Shown piece after piece: positions 1 to 6,932 of a DNA stretch of 9,189 nt. The notes beneath the pieces are model-generated. The model saw only the letters and a program-made list of their open reading frames with translations, ran no database searches and was not told where the DNA came from. A program made the translations under genes and the position numbers. Numbering within the stretch: the first letter of the stretch is position 1; each line of letters starts with the position of its first letter. This DNA is from Desulfobacteraceae bacterium (GTDB taxonomy: Bacteria > Desulfobacterota > Desulfobacteria > Desulfobacterales > JAABRJ01): the NCBI GenBank assembly GCA_011390985.1, contig JAABRJ010000518.1, forward strand, positions 1 through 9,189. The letters run 5' to 3'.

Positions 1-15
1 CCACCCACAATCTGG

Positions 16-22
16 AAAGGAG
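16..22 (+). promoter_or_regulatory. Ribosome binding site of the ferritin gene
   Basis: AAAGGAG lies 8 bases before the ATG at 31. It is a near-consensus Shine-Dalgarno sequence and fixes the ferritin start. Only 30 bases precede the gene in the window, so its promoter and any Fur box are out of view. Confidence 0.85.
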
Positions 23-30
23 ATCTTTCG

Positions 31-582
31 ATGCTGAGCGAAAAGATGAAAACCGAACTCAACGAGCAGGTTAACCGGGAAATGTATTCCGCCTACCTCT
101 ATATGGCCATGTCGGTGAACTCCGAAACCCTCGGTTTGAAAGGGTTCGCCAACTGGTTCATGGCCCAGTACCATGAAGAAATGTTTCATGCGATGAAGAT
201 ATACGAGTACATCCTGCGCCAGGGGGGTGAGGTCCACCTGAAAGCCATCGAAGAACCGCCCCGCGATTTTGCGTCCCCCCTCGACATGTTCGAGAAAACT
301 CTTAAACACGAACAGTTCGTGACCCGCTCCATCAACAACCTGATGGATACCGCCATATCCGAGAAGGATCATGCCACCCAGATTTTTCTGCAGTGGTTTG
401 TGACCGAGCAGGTCGAGGAAGAGGAAAACGACAACGAGATCATTGCCCAGCTCAAGCGGATCGAGGGGCATCCGCATGGCTTGATGATGATCGACCGGGA
501 TTTGGCCCAACGTGCGGTGACGGTCCCGCTGGATTTCAGCAGAGGGGTTGCGGCTCAGGCGAAAGCGGCGAGCGGGAACTGA
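31..582 (+). CDS. ftnA: Bacterial non-heme ferritin (FtnA type)
   Basis: Cytosolic iron-storage protein of the ferritin family, expected to form a 24-subunit cage that oxidises Fe(II) at a dinuclear ferroxidase centre and stores the mineral. The 183-residue product matches the E. coli FtnA pattern in register: E17, E50, H53, E94, Q127 and E130 fit the A/B ferroxidase ligands, and E49, E126 and E129 fit the third (C) iron site. Y24, the conserved tyrosine beside the centre, is present. No heme-ligating methionine of the bacterioferritin kind is evident, so this is ferritin rather than Bfr. The four-helix core ends near residue 165; the last 15 or so residues are an Ala/Gly-rich tail. It is slightly longer than the usual 165-175 residues. 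It appears monocistronic, with its own terminator downstream and a convergent gene beyond. Placement next to the regulatory genes need not be functional. Confidence 0.95.
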   Translation: MLSEKMKTELNEQVNREMYSAYLYMAMSVNSETLGLKGFANWFMAQYHEEMFHAMKIYEYILRQGGEVHLKAIEEPPRDFASPLDMFEKTLKHEQFVTRSINNLMDTAISEKDHATQIFLQWFVTEQVEEEENDNEIIAQLKRIEGHPHGLMMIDRDLAQRAVTVPLDFSRGVAAQAKAASGN

Positions 583-614
583 CCCCGCAGAAGAATAGAC
601 GATGACAGCGCAGG

Positions 615-693
615 GGCGCTCCCAGTGCATCGCTTTGAGCGCCAATACCTCCGCGCAAGCGCAGCCGTCGCCTGCGGTTATCGCAGGCAACGG
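615..693 (+). other. Two hairpins in the ferritin 3' region
   Basis: Two inverted repeats sit between the ferritin stop and its terminator. The first pairs 615-621 (GGCGCTC) with 637-643 (GAGCGCC). The second pairs 670-676 (GCCTGCG) with 682-688 (CGCAGGC) around a 5-base loop, and extends past one mismatch to 665-668/690-693. Neither has a T-tract, so they are not terminators alone. They could protect the 3' end of the mRNA or belong to a 3'-derived small RNA; function is unknown. The rest of the 583-763 intergenic stretch holds no credible gene. Confidence 0.45.
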
Positions 694-704
694 TTCGATT
701 CATA

Positions 705-741
705 CGGTCCGGCTCCTTCCAGGAAGCCGGACCGTCTTTTT
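705..741 (+). terminator. Rho-independent terminator downstream of ferritin
   Basis: A perfect 10-bp GC-rich stem (705-714 with 725-734, arms CGGTCCGGCT/AGCCGGACCG) with a 10-base loop is followed by TCTTTTT at 735-741. The T-tract is on the plus strand, so it serves the ferritin transcript. On the minus strand the stem is not followed by a T-run, so it is a poor terminator for the converging response-regulator transcript. Confidence 0.85.
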
Positions 742-763
742 GAGGGCCGCTGAAAATGCAGTC

Positions 764-2158
764 TCAGGTGATGCAGAGTTTTTTACGGCGATAGCGAAAG
801 GTGTGGTGGTTCATCTGAAGCAATTTGGCTGCCTGGCTTTCATTGCCCTCCGCCATCCGAAGGGCTTCCCGGATGTAGAACCCCTCGGCGGCGCTCAGGA
901 CCGCCGACAGGTCAATGCCCTCCGCTCGCAGGGGCGAAAATCCCTGGGCTGCACCGCCTCCCGGAGATTCTTGCGAGCCCATGGAAACTGCCGGCGCAAG
1001 GCCCAGATCGGCAGGCGTGATTCTGGGCCCCTGGGCCGTCAGGGCCGCGCGCTCGATCCGGTTTTTCAATTCGCGCACATTGCCGGTCCAGTGGTGGTTT
1101 AGAATGGCTTCCTGGGCTTCGGCGGTCAAACCGGTCAGCGTTCTTTTGAATTTCCGGCTGAAGGTGTCCAGAAAGTGCTTGGCCAGCGGCATGATGCCGT
1201 CGCGCCGGTCGTTCAGAGAGGGCACTCGTACCTGAACGACCCCCAAGCGGTAGAAAAGGTCCTTGCGAAAGCGGCCCTCGGCCATCATTTTTTCCAGATC
1301 CTGGTTGGTGGCTGAGACCAGTCGGGTTTGCACCTGGACCGGATGGGTGCCGCCGAGACGGTAAAACTGGCCGTTTTCCAGAAACCTCAGCAGTTTCGCC
1401 TGGGATTCGAGGCTCAGGTCGCCGATTTCGTCAAGAAAAAGGGTGCCCTTTTCGGCCTCTTCGATCAACCCCTTTTTGCCGGTGGGGCTTGCACCGCTGA
1501 AAGCCCCCTTTTCATAGCCGAACAGCTCGCTTTCGATCAGCTCCCGTGGGATTGCGGCGCAATTTACGGTGACCAGGGAACGGCTGAAGTTGGGGCTGCG
1601 GTAATGGATCGCCTGGGCGATCAGTTCCTTGCCGGTTCCGGTTTCCCCCAGAATCAGAACCGGTGTGTCCGGGCTTTTCGCCACCCGGCCCACAAAGGCG
1701 ATAACGTCCTGAAGGGCATCGCTTTCACTGATAAAAACCGGAAGGTTCTCACGCAGGTAGGTTTCCTGAAGGCTGCGGACCTCCTTGCACAGCCGGATTT
1801 TTTCCAGGGCGTTGGCCACCGTCACTTCCAGGGTATCCATGTGCAGGGGTTTGGTGACATAGTCCTGGGCCCCGAGCTTCATGGCCGTCACCACCGTTTG
1901 GAGGTCATCGAAGGCGGTCACCATGATAACCAGGACATCCGGGTGCTGCGCCTTGATCTGGCGCAGGGCTTCAATACCGTTCATCCCTGGAAGTCCGATA
2001 TCCAGCAGCACCAGGTCCGGCGGCTGGGCAGGCATCGCTGCCAATGCGCTTTCTGCATCGGCAAAGGCCGCAACCGGATAGATGCCCTCAAAAGCCATCG
2101 CAACACTTTCCCGCACGGCCGATTCGTCATCAACGATAAACAGGGTGTAAGTGATCAT
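764..2158 (-). CDS. Sigma-54-dependent response regulator (NtrC family)
   Basis: Transcription activator of 464 residues with receiver, AAA+ and Fis-type DNA-binding domains. The receiver (about 1-120) has the acidic pair D10/D11, phospho-acceptor D53, T81 and K103. The AAA+ domain (about 142-385) has Walker A GETGTGKE (171-178), Walker B ending D243-E244, and the R298/R304 region expected to supply arginine fingers. The sigma-54-contacting loop reads GAFSGA (218-223) instead of GAFTGA, a conservative Thr-to-Ser change. A Gly/Ser/Pro-rich linker leads to a helix-turn-helix at about 427-461. It would use ATP to remodel sigma-54 RNA polymerase after phosphorylation by the kinase encoded just upstream. 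The ATG at 2158-2156 overlaps the kinase stop (ATGA), indicating translational coupling. Targets are unknown; the divergent pilus operon is the obvious candidate by position, and PilR is a known functional analogue. Confidence 0.95.
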   Translation of the reverse strand: MITYTLFIVDDESAVRESVAMAFEGIYPVAAFADAESALAAMPAQPPDLVLLDIGLPGMNGIEALRQIKAQHPDVLVIMVTAFDDLQTVVTAMKLGAQDYVTKPLHMDTLEVTVANALEKIRLCKEVRSLQETYLRENLPVFISESDALQDVIAFVGRVAKSPDTPVLILGETGTGKELIAQAIHYRSPNFSRSLVTVNCAAIPRELIESELFGYEKGAFSGASPTGKKGLIEEAEKGTLFLDEIGDLSLESQAKLLRFLENGQFYRLGGTHPVQVQTRLVSATNQDLEKMMAEGRFRKDLFYRLGVVQVRVPSLNDRRDGIMPLAKHFLDTFSRKFKRTLTGLTAEAQEAILNHHWTGNVRELKNRIERAALTAQGPRITPADLGLAPAVSMGSQESPGGGAAQGFSPLRAEGIDLSAVLSAAEGFYIREALRMAEGNESQAAKLLQMNHHTFRYRRKKLCIT

Positions 2159-3966
2159 GTCTCACAGCGATGGCCGCCCTTCAGCGGCAGTTCGATGGTG
2201 AACCGGGCCCCGCCCAGGGGGCTCGGGCCGACGGTGAGGGTGCCGCCGTGATCCGCGATGATGCGCCGGCTCAGGCTGAGGCCGATGCCCGTACTGACTT
2301 TTTTGGTGGTGAAGAAGGGGGTGAAAATCCGCTCCTCGTCGCCGCAGGGGACCCCGGGGCCGGAATCGGCGACGCTCACCCGCAGGACATGGCCGGCCAC
2401 CGAGGACGATACGCCGATGGCCTTGGGGTTTTCCTGCTGCTGCATGGCCTCGGCCGCATTGGTGATCAGGTTCAACATGACCTGCTCGATCAGTTGCGGG
2501 TCCGCCTGGCAGGCGGGAAGGTCCGGGGACAGCTGGCGGTCGATGCGGATGCCGCTTCTGCGCAGGGTGGCGTCGCAGAGTTTGAGAGCCTCCTCGATGG
2601 GGTCGTTGATCTGGGTAGGGGCTAGTTTGGGTGAGGTGGGCCTGGAAAAGTCGATGACGCGGCGAATGACGTTTTCGATTTTGCCCGAAGCCGACTGGAG
2701 GCGTTCGATGATCTCCCGGACTTTTTCACGGCAGTCCGGCCGTTCATGGATCTTCTCCAGGGTGTTGAGGTAAATGTTGATCCCGGAGAGCGGATTGCGG
2801 ATCTCGTGGGCGATGCCGGCGGCCACACGACCCAGCGAGGCCATCTTGTCCTGAATGCGCAGGAGGTGGTCCAACTCCCTGGCGCGGGTGATATCCATCA
2901 CGTAAAACAGAAAGGCCTCACGCCCCAGGTACTCGATTCGGCTGACCCGACAGAAGACCCACTTGATCTCTCCCCCCTTTGCAGGTGGCTTGTCGGGGTA
3001 AAACCGAAAATCGATGTCCATTACCCATTTTTTGCGGGATTTGATCTGCCGCTGGAAGTGGCGAACCTTATCTACGTCTTCCGGGTGCACCAGCCGCATT
3101 TCCTGCAGTTTGAACAGCTTGGGCAGGGAGGCAAAGGCCTTTTTCTGCTCCGGGTTGCGGTAGACGACTTTGTTGTCCTGCAGAATGAAAATACCGGTCA
3201 GGGCGTTTTCAACCAGATTTCGGAAACGCGCTTCGCTGCGCTTGAGGGCCTCTCCCGTGCGGCGCCGGAGGGTTTTGAGATCCAACTGGTAGAGCCCGAA
3301 GGCGATGTCCTGGGCCACGGCCTGGAAAAGATCGCGTTCGCGCGGGTCAATCAGCGCCTCCGAGGTGGCGCCGACGGACAGCACGCCAAACGTCTTGTCC
3401 CGGTAGGCCAGGCGGGTCGTCATGACGCTTCGCTCGGTGCACCCGTCGGCGAGCGGGCAATTGCGGCAGTCGATGCGGGGTGCGGTTATCAGGATCGGGC
3501 CGGGGTGAGACAGCGCGCGGCGGACACAGTCGGGGAGATTGCCGTCGCGAAAACCGGACCGCAACGGTTCTATCGGGACCTGGAGGCCTTCGTGGGCCAT
3601 CAACGCACTCTGGTTGGCCTTGTCCAGGATGGCCAGCCACACGTGGCGATAACCGAAATATTGTTTTAGGTAGCTGCAAACCGGTTGAACCAGCTCCCCG
3701 GAATGGGTTGCCTCTGCAACCAGATGGGTGATCCGGCGGAGTGCCGCCTGAATGCGGTTTAAACGCACAATTCGGCGCCGGTCGCGCCCGCCGCGAACGC
3801 TCCCCAGCCCGGCGCCAAGTCCGATCAGACCGCCCACCAGGCCTGCAAGCGCGTAAATGGAGAGGTTGCCGGATCCACTGTCAGCCGATCGCATGGCCCC
3901 CAGCAGGAGGCAGAAGATCGCGGCGCCGCCCAAAAAGGCGCCAATGGCGGTCAGGGCTTTTTGCAT
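2155..3966 (-). CDS. Membrane-anchored GAF-PAS sensor histidine kinase
   Basis: Sensor kinase of 603 residues, the likely partner of the overlapping response regulator. Two hydrophobic segments (about 3-25 and 35-57) make an N-terminal membrane hairpin with almost no periplasmic domain, so sensing is probably cytoplasmic or in the membrane. Next come a GAF domain (about 70-230), a PAS domain (about 243-365) and the kinase core. H387, in AHEIRNPL, is the phospho-acceptor. The ATPase domain shows the N box (N499, N503), G1 box DSGPG (534-538), F box (IFTPFF, 547-552) and G2 box GIGL (560-563). All boxes are intact, so it should be active. The GAF domain carries C167, C170 and C176 (CX2CX5C), plus C147, a possible metal, iron-sulfur or redox site. 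The ATG start has only a weak GGGA ribosome site, but the N-terminus makes a sensible membrane segment. It differs from PilS, which has six membrane helices. Confidence 0.93.
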   Translation of the reverse strand: MQKALTAIGAFLGGAAIFCLLLGAMRSADSGSGNLSIYALAGLVGGLIGLGAGLGSVRGGRDRRRIVRLNRIQAALRRITHLVAEATHSGELVQPVCSYLKQYFGYRHVWLAILDKANQSALMAHEGLQVPIEPLRSGFRDGNLPDCVRRALSHPGPILITAPRIDCRNCPLADGCTERSVMTTRLAYRDKTFGVLSVGATSEALIDPRERDLFQAVAQDIAFGLYQLDLKTLRRRTGEALKRSEARFRNLVENALTGIFILQDNKVVYRNPEQKKAFASLPKLFKLQEMRLVHPEDVDKVRHFQRQIKSRKKWVMDIDFRFYPDKPPAKGGEIKWVFCRVSRIEYLGREAFLFYVMDITRARELDHLLRIQDKMASLGRVAAGIAHEIRNPLSGINIYLNTLEKIHERPDCREKVREIIERLQSASGKIENVIRRVIDFSRPTSPKLAPTQINDPIEEALKLCDATLRRSGIRIDRQLSPDLPACQADPQLIEQVMLNLITNAAEAMQQQENPKAIGVSSSVAGHVLRVSVADSGPGVPCGDEERIFTPFFTTKKVSTGIGLSLSRRIIADHGGTLTVGPSPLGGARFTIELPLKGGHRCET

Positions 3967-4009
3967 ACAGCTGTCCCATTTGCTTCAGGTTTGGTGAGAC
4001 ATTGATAAA

Positions 4010-4038
4010 TTTTTAATAAAATTGGAAAAAATAATCAA
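4010..4038 (-). promoter_or_regulatory. Possible promoter for the kinase/regulator operon
   Basis: Within an AT-rich block, the minus strand reads TTGATT (4038-4033), a 17-base spacer, then TAAAAA (4015-4010), giving 4 of 6 matches to each sigma-70 box. A start near 4003 would leave a leader of about 37 bases before the kinase ATG. The block is so AT-rich that chance matches are easy, and a promoter could also fire in the other direction. Confidence 0.25.
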
Positions 4039-4319
4039 GAGATTCGTCTCCCGAGTCGATCTGGGGGCCATGGGGTCGCATCCGGCGGCCATCCCTCCCC
4101 GGAGCGCCGGCATAAACCCGCCTCATGAAAAACCGGGGCGTGCGCTTTTGTATTTGTGCCCTTCGTCTCGATCCCCGGCTGCAGCGGCGACACCCTAAGC
4201 CGCAGGACAGGACACCTTCTGAGCTGCAACCGGCTTTACGAGCCGGCGCAGCGGGCCTGGCGCAGGCAGCCCCCAGCCGTATGAAAGGCACCCGCCGCGC
4301 GGCGGTGGATAGGTTCGGG

Positions 4320-4350
4320 ACCGGTGATGCGGGTTTTCACCGGTTTTTTT
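4320..4350 (+). terminator. Intrinsic terminator upstream of the pilus operon
   Basis: A perfect 8-bp stem (4320-4327 ACCGGTGA with 4337-4344 TCACCGGT), a 9-base loop and a run of seven T (4344-4350) form a textbook plus-strand terminator. No protein gene lies upstream on this strand, and the GspL-like start is only about 67 bases downstream. It therefore ends either a small RNA made from the 3967-4350 region or a leader transcript of the pilus operon, in which case it would act as an attenuator. Confidence 0.8.
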
Positions 4351-4417
4351 CGATCTGAAGCGGCTTTAGCACGATGCCGCTGCCTTTGGTCAACCCAAGA
4401 TAGGGCTTCAAACAGAC

Positions 4418-5821
4418 GTGCAGATCATCGCTGTCCACGATGACGAGATCCACTTTGAAACTGGCCAATCGGACCTGTCATTCCTCAGGTCGGAGGGCTC
4501 CAGCCTATCGGGTTTTCTCGACGGCGGTGCACCTCCCGCAATGCCGGCCGCAGGAACCGGCCCAAGGGGCTTTCGCCTGCTGATCGTGCCGGATCACTGG
4601 TTCGGACAGGTTGAATTTCCCTTTCAATCCCGCAAGGGAGGGGTGGTGGAGTCCTTTGCCAAGCGGCAGCTGCAGGCGGCGCATCCTGAGCTGCCGTTGA
4701 TCGAGGCCTTCTACGCCTACCGGTTCAACCGCGGAGAGACCGAAAACCAGCGCCTCTCCATCGCCTACCTGCAGGAACCGCGGGGCTACCAGCTTTATGA
4801 GCGCCTTGAGGACTGCGGCCTGGTGCCCCGCCTGATCACCACCCCCGCCCTGCTGTGGGAGCATAAGCTGCAAAGCCGCCTAAACGAATTCGTCGATGGC
4901 GGCCGATGCCTGATCCAGATGGTCGGCCAGTGCTGCTTTTTGTACTTTTTCTTTGGCGGCTGGTTTCTGTTCTCCCGCAGTATCACGCTGCCGGATCTCT
5001 CGCTGTCGCCTGATGAACGTTTCGGCGGCTTGGTCTACGAGCTGAATCAAAGCTTTTATCTCTTCGCCCAGAAAGCCAAAGCGGACCTGGCCGGCATTTA
5101 TCTGGTGTCGCCGCGTGCTGAGGATCCCGCGCTTCTCACAGATCTGCTGGGGCGCGAGGTCAAGCCCCTGGCGCTGGGCGCTGGGCGAGGGGAACCGGTT
5201 TTTGCGGCGCAAGAGTCGGATTCGCCCGTTGCAACTTTCATGGGGGAGGCCGTTGCCCTTGAAAACGGCTTCCGGGGCATTGCCCACCGGCGATTGAAGC
5301 GTGAACTGGACTGGAAACCGGTTCAGACCGCCGCCGTCCTGATTGGGACGGTTACGCTGCTGGCCATTGCTGCCGAAAGCCTTTTCCTGTGGCGCGGATT
5401 CGCAGGGGGAGGAAGTGCTGCGGCAGCGTTCGTGGTATCCGATGCGGCCGCAACGGAGACGCTGGCGGGGTTCAATGATGCCCTGGCGTTTATCAGCGCT
5501 GAAGTCAGCAAGCCTTCGGCAGCGGAGACGGTGGCGACTGTGATGCGCAGCCTCCCGCCCGAAACGCGAATCAAGACCCTGGCGCTGGCGATCACGGATC
5601 AGCCGGGGCTGCGGCTGGAGGCTGTCATGGCGGCCCCCGGCCCCGAAGCGTTTGAACTCCGCTTGGCGGCCCTTCTGGACCGCCTTAATCAGGGGTTTGC
5701 CCTCAGCCCGCCGCTGAGCCTTCAAGATGTGGTCTGCCATCCGGTGGGCAATGAAAGCGATATCGTCGCTGCCGGCGGGCAAAGCGCATATGCGTTTGCG
5801 CTGGAGTTCGGGCTGCCATGA
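4418..5821 (+). CDS. GspL/PilM-N-like pilus assembly protein (MshI-like)
   Basis: Predicted inner-membrane platform protein of 467 residues from a GTG start. Residues 1 to about 295 look like the actin-like cytoplasmic domain of PilM/GspL: the LFSRSITLP strand (184-192) followed by an acidic helix (about 198-222) is typical. The usual phosphate-binding Asp/Gly pattern before it is degenerate (IQMVGQCC, 166-173), so nucleotide binding is doubtful. One membrane helix (about 303-325) leads to a periplasmic domain with a ferredoxin-like PilN/GspL_C appearance. It is thus a natural PilM-PilN-type fusion, as in GspL and MshI. The stop overlaps the next ATG (ATGA). The start is uncertain: no good ribosome site precedes the GTG, and in-frame codons back to 4370 encode residues that resemble the missing first strand but contain no ATG, GTG or TTG. 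Function rests on fold pattern and gene order. Confidence 0.75.
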   Translation: MQIIAVHDDEIHFETGQSDLSFLRSEGSSLSGFLDGGAPPAMPAAGTGPRGFRLLIVPDHWFGQVEFPFQSRKGGVVESFAKRQLQAAHPELPLIEAFYAYRFNRGETENQRLSIAYLQEPRGYQLYERLEDCGLVPRLITTPALLWEHKLQSRLNEFVDGGRCLIQMVGQCCFLYFFFGGWFLFSRSITLPDLSLSPDERFGGLVYELNQSFYLFAQKAKADLAGIYLVSPRAEDPALLTDLLGREVKPLALGAGRGEPVFAAQESDSPVATFMGEAVALENGFRGIAHRRLKRELDWKPVQTAAVLIGTVTLLAIAAESLFLWRGFAGGGSAAAAFVVSDAAATETLAGFNDALAFISAEVSKPSAAETVATVMRSLPPETRIKTLALAITDQPGLRLEAVMAAPGPEAFELRLAALLDRLNQGFALSPPLSLQDVVCHPVGNESDIVAAGGQSAYAFALEFGLP

Positions 5822-6363
5822 ACGACCGCTTCACAAAACGCTGGGTGCTGGTCGTCGCCATTTGGAGCGTGGCGGGGATTTTGACCCTCTGGAACACGGC
5901 GGGCGTCAACCGGCTGGCCCCCCTGCAGGCGGCCCGCGAGCAGACCCGCATGGATGCCGATTACTGCCGCCGGCAGGCGGCCCGGATGGTCGAGGTCGCC
6001 GAGAAGCAGGCCCGCTATTATCATACCGTGGCCGCCCCGAACCTTGGCCTCCTGGCGGCCCAGGAAACACTGCGCCGGCTGGCCCAAAGCCGTGGGGTGA
6101 GTCTTCTAAAGGTCGAACCCGCGGCCGAGCAGCCCTCGCCGGAGGGTGTGGCCATTGCCCTGCGGCTCGTGGGGTCCCTGGCAGACGGGGCGGCCTTTCT
6201 GGCCCTTCTGGAACAGCGCTGCCCCTATCTGCCGCTGGCGGCGGTCAAAATCGTTTCCGATTCGGCCGCCGGCATCGCCGAGTTCGACATCAGCCTGCAC
6301 TACCGCTTCCGGGTGGTCGCGGGGCCCCAGGCGGCAGCCGGGCCCGCAGCCGGTGCGATTTGA
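5818..6363 (+). CDS. GspM/PilO-like pilus assembly protein (MshJ-like)
   Basis: Predicted bitopic inner-membrane protein of 181 residues. A short basic cytoplasmic tail is followed by one membrane helix (about 9-25). A charged, probably coiled-coil segment (about 35-70) comes next, then a domain (about 75-167) with the alternating strand/helix pattern of PilO/GspM ferredoxin-like folds, and finally an Ala/Gly/Pro-rich tail. In type IV pili and type II secretion such proteins pair with the PilN/GspL periplasmic domain; here the partner would be the upstream gene, whose stop it overlaps by 4 bases. GGAG at 5803-5806 lies 11 bases before the ATG. Sequence alone is only weakly diagnostic because this family diverges strongly; the call leans on size, topology and position between GspL-like and GspC-like genes. 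Confidence 0.68.
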   Translation: MNDRFTKRWVLVVAIWSVAGILTLWNTAGVNRLAPLQAAREQTRMDADYCRRQAARMVEVAEKQARYYHTVAAPNLGLLAAQETLRRLAQSRGVSLLKVEPAAEQPSPEGVAIALRLVGSLADGAAFLALLEQRCPYLPLAAVKIVSDSAAGIAEFDISLHYRFRVVAGPQAAAGPAAGAI

Positions 6364-6390
6364 ACTTGCCGCGGCTGAAAGCCATTCTTC

Positions 6391-6397
6391 GAGAAGG
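6391..6397 (+). promoter_or_regulatory. Ribosome binding site of the GspC/PilP-like gene
   Basis: GAGAAGG lies 7 bases before the ATG at 6405. It supports that start over an in-frame TTG at 6366 and over the long open frame that runs back through the preceding genes. Confidence 0.65.
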
Positions 6398-6404
6398 TCT
6401 ATCG

Positions 6405-6932
6405 ATGCAGATTTTCGGCGGGACAAGACGACTGGCCCTGGGGGCCTTCATTCTGGCGGGGCTGTTGCTGATCGGCTTCAATGTTGCCTGGCTGACGCGC
6501 CTCTTGAATCCGCCGCTGCCGGCGAATTCGTCCGCGGTCAAAACCGCTTTGTCCCAATGGCACGCCTATCAGGCGCTTGAGGACCGCCTGGCACGCAAAG
6601 CCGAGGCGATCGGCGTGATGTGGGCCAGCTGGCCCGCTTCCGAACCCCGCCGCGAAAGCCGGCCGGATGGGCCTGTTGCCGAGCCGGCGCGCCCTTCGAT
6701 GGCGGCCGATGTGCCTCTGCCGGCGGTGAACGGAATTCTGCAGATCGTCGCGCCGGGAGGGCCGTCGCGCACCCTGGCCATGATCGACGGGGGGGTGCGG
6801 GGCGAAAACGATCAAATCTCAGGGTTCACCATTGAACGCATTACCGCGGCCGGAGTGGCCTTCGGCCGCGACGGTCGGCGCTGGTTCGTCCCGGCGCCGG
6901 AAGTTCCGTTTTCCGTTGACCAGGGGCGATAG
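6405..6932 (+). CDS. GspC/PilP-like periplasmic linker protein (MshK-like)
   Basis: Predicted inner-membrane-anchored periplasmic protein of 175 residues. A membrane helix (about 11-30) is followed by a helical, charged region and a Pro/Ala/Arg-rich linker (about 75-105). The C-terminal domain (about 106-165) shows the GspC homology-region/PilP layout: an NGI opening strand, a TLAMIDGG turn, a conserved Gly-rich turn and a final GRRWFVP strand. Such domains bind the N0 domain of the secretin and so connect the inner-membrane platform to the outer-membrane channel; the secretin is the next gene. The frame is open far upstream through other genes, but a good ribosome site and the hydrophobic N-terminus favour the ATG at 6405. 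The gap to the preceding gene is 41 bases. Confidence 0.7.
   Translation: MQIFGGTRRLALGAFILAGLLLIGFNVAWLTRLLNPPLPANSSAVKTALSQWHAYQALEDRLARKAEAIGVMWASWPASEPRRESRPDGPVAEPARPSMAADVPLPAVNGILQIVAPGGPSRTLAMIDGGVRGENDQISGFTIERITAAGVAFGRDGRRWFVPAPEVPFSVDQGR

Larger units (their letters stand above)
3967..4417. other. Divergent intergenic region, structured and apparently non-coding
   Basis: These 451 bases separate the minus-strand kinase from the plus-strand pilus operon. The kinase-proximal part (about 3985-4045) is strikingly AT-rich. From about 4060 the DNA becomes GC-rich and full of inverted repeats: 4082-4087/4105-4110, 4133-4138/4173-4178, 4184-4188/4199-4203, 4230-4235/4241-4246 (CCGGCT/AGCCGG with a 5-base loop) and a 12-base perfect palindrome at 4293-4304. 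The series ends in an intrinsic terminator. Small open frames here lack ribosome sites and have low-complexity Arg/Ala/Pro-rich translations, so I call no gene. It may encode a small RNA or an attenuated leader. I could not match it to a known RNA family. Confidence 0.6.

Noticed and set aside
602..1102. Plus-strand open frame starting just after ferritin
   Set aside because: It runs through the ferritin terminator and then antisense over the end of the response regulator; there is no ribosome site and the composition is that of a shadow frame.
1328..2251. 307-codon plus-strand open frame opposite the response regulator
   Set aside because: It is antisense to an unmistakable NtrC-family gene, has no recognisable domain and no ribosome site. 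Long antisense frames are expected in GC-rich coding DNA.
2746..3669. 307-codon plus-strand open frame opposite the kinase
   Set aside because: It is the complement of the PAS/GAF coding sequence; the translation shows no domain and the minus-strand gene has every kinase motif.
4065..4080. Possible sigma-54 promoter GGGCCA...TCGCA
   Set aside because: Only about 7 of 11 consensus positions match, which is expected by chance in this sequence.
4221..4280. Resemblance to a GEMM (c-di-GMP-I) riboswitch, GCAACCGG...CCGGCGCAGC followed by GGCAGCC
   Set aside because: The key joining segment GACGCAAAGCC is absent and the first stem is not capped by a GAAA tetraloop, so the likeness is only a GC-rich stem.
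4287..4301. Possible sigma-54 promoter AGGCAC with GC twelve bases on
   Set aside because: The -24 half is good but the -12 half reads GCGCG instead of TTGCA, and it lies in a GC palindrome upstream of the terminator.
4125..4358. 77-codon plus-strand open frame in the divergent intergenic region
   Set aside because: It has no Shine-Dalgarno, an Arg/Ala/Pro-rich translation typical of GC-rich non-coding DNA, and it runs through the terminator hairpin.
5169..5190. Short tandem GGCGCTG repeat
   Set aside because: Only about two copies lie within coding sequence; nothing suggests a variable tract.
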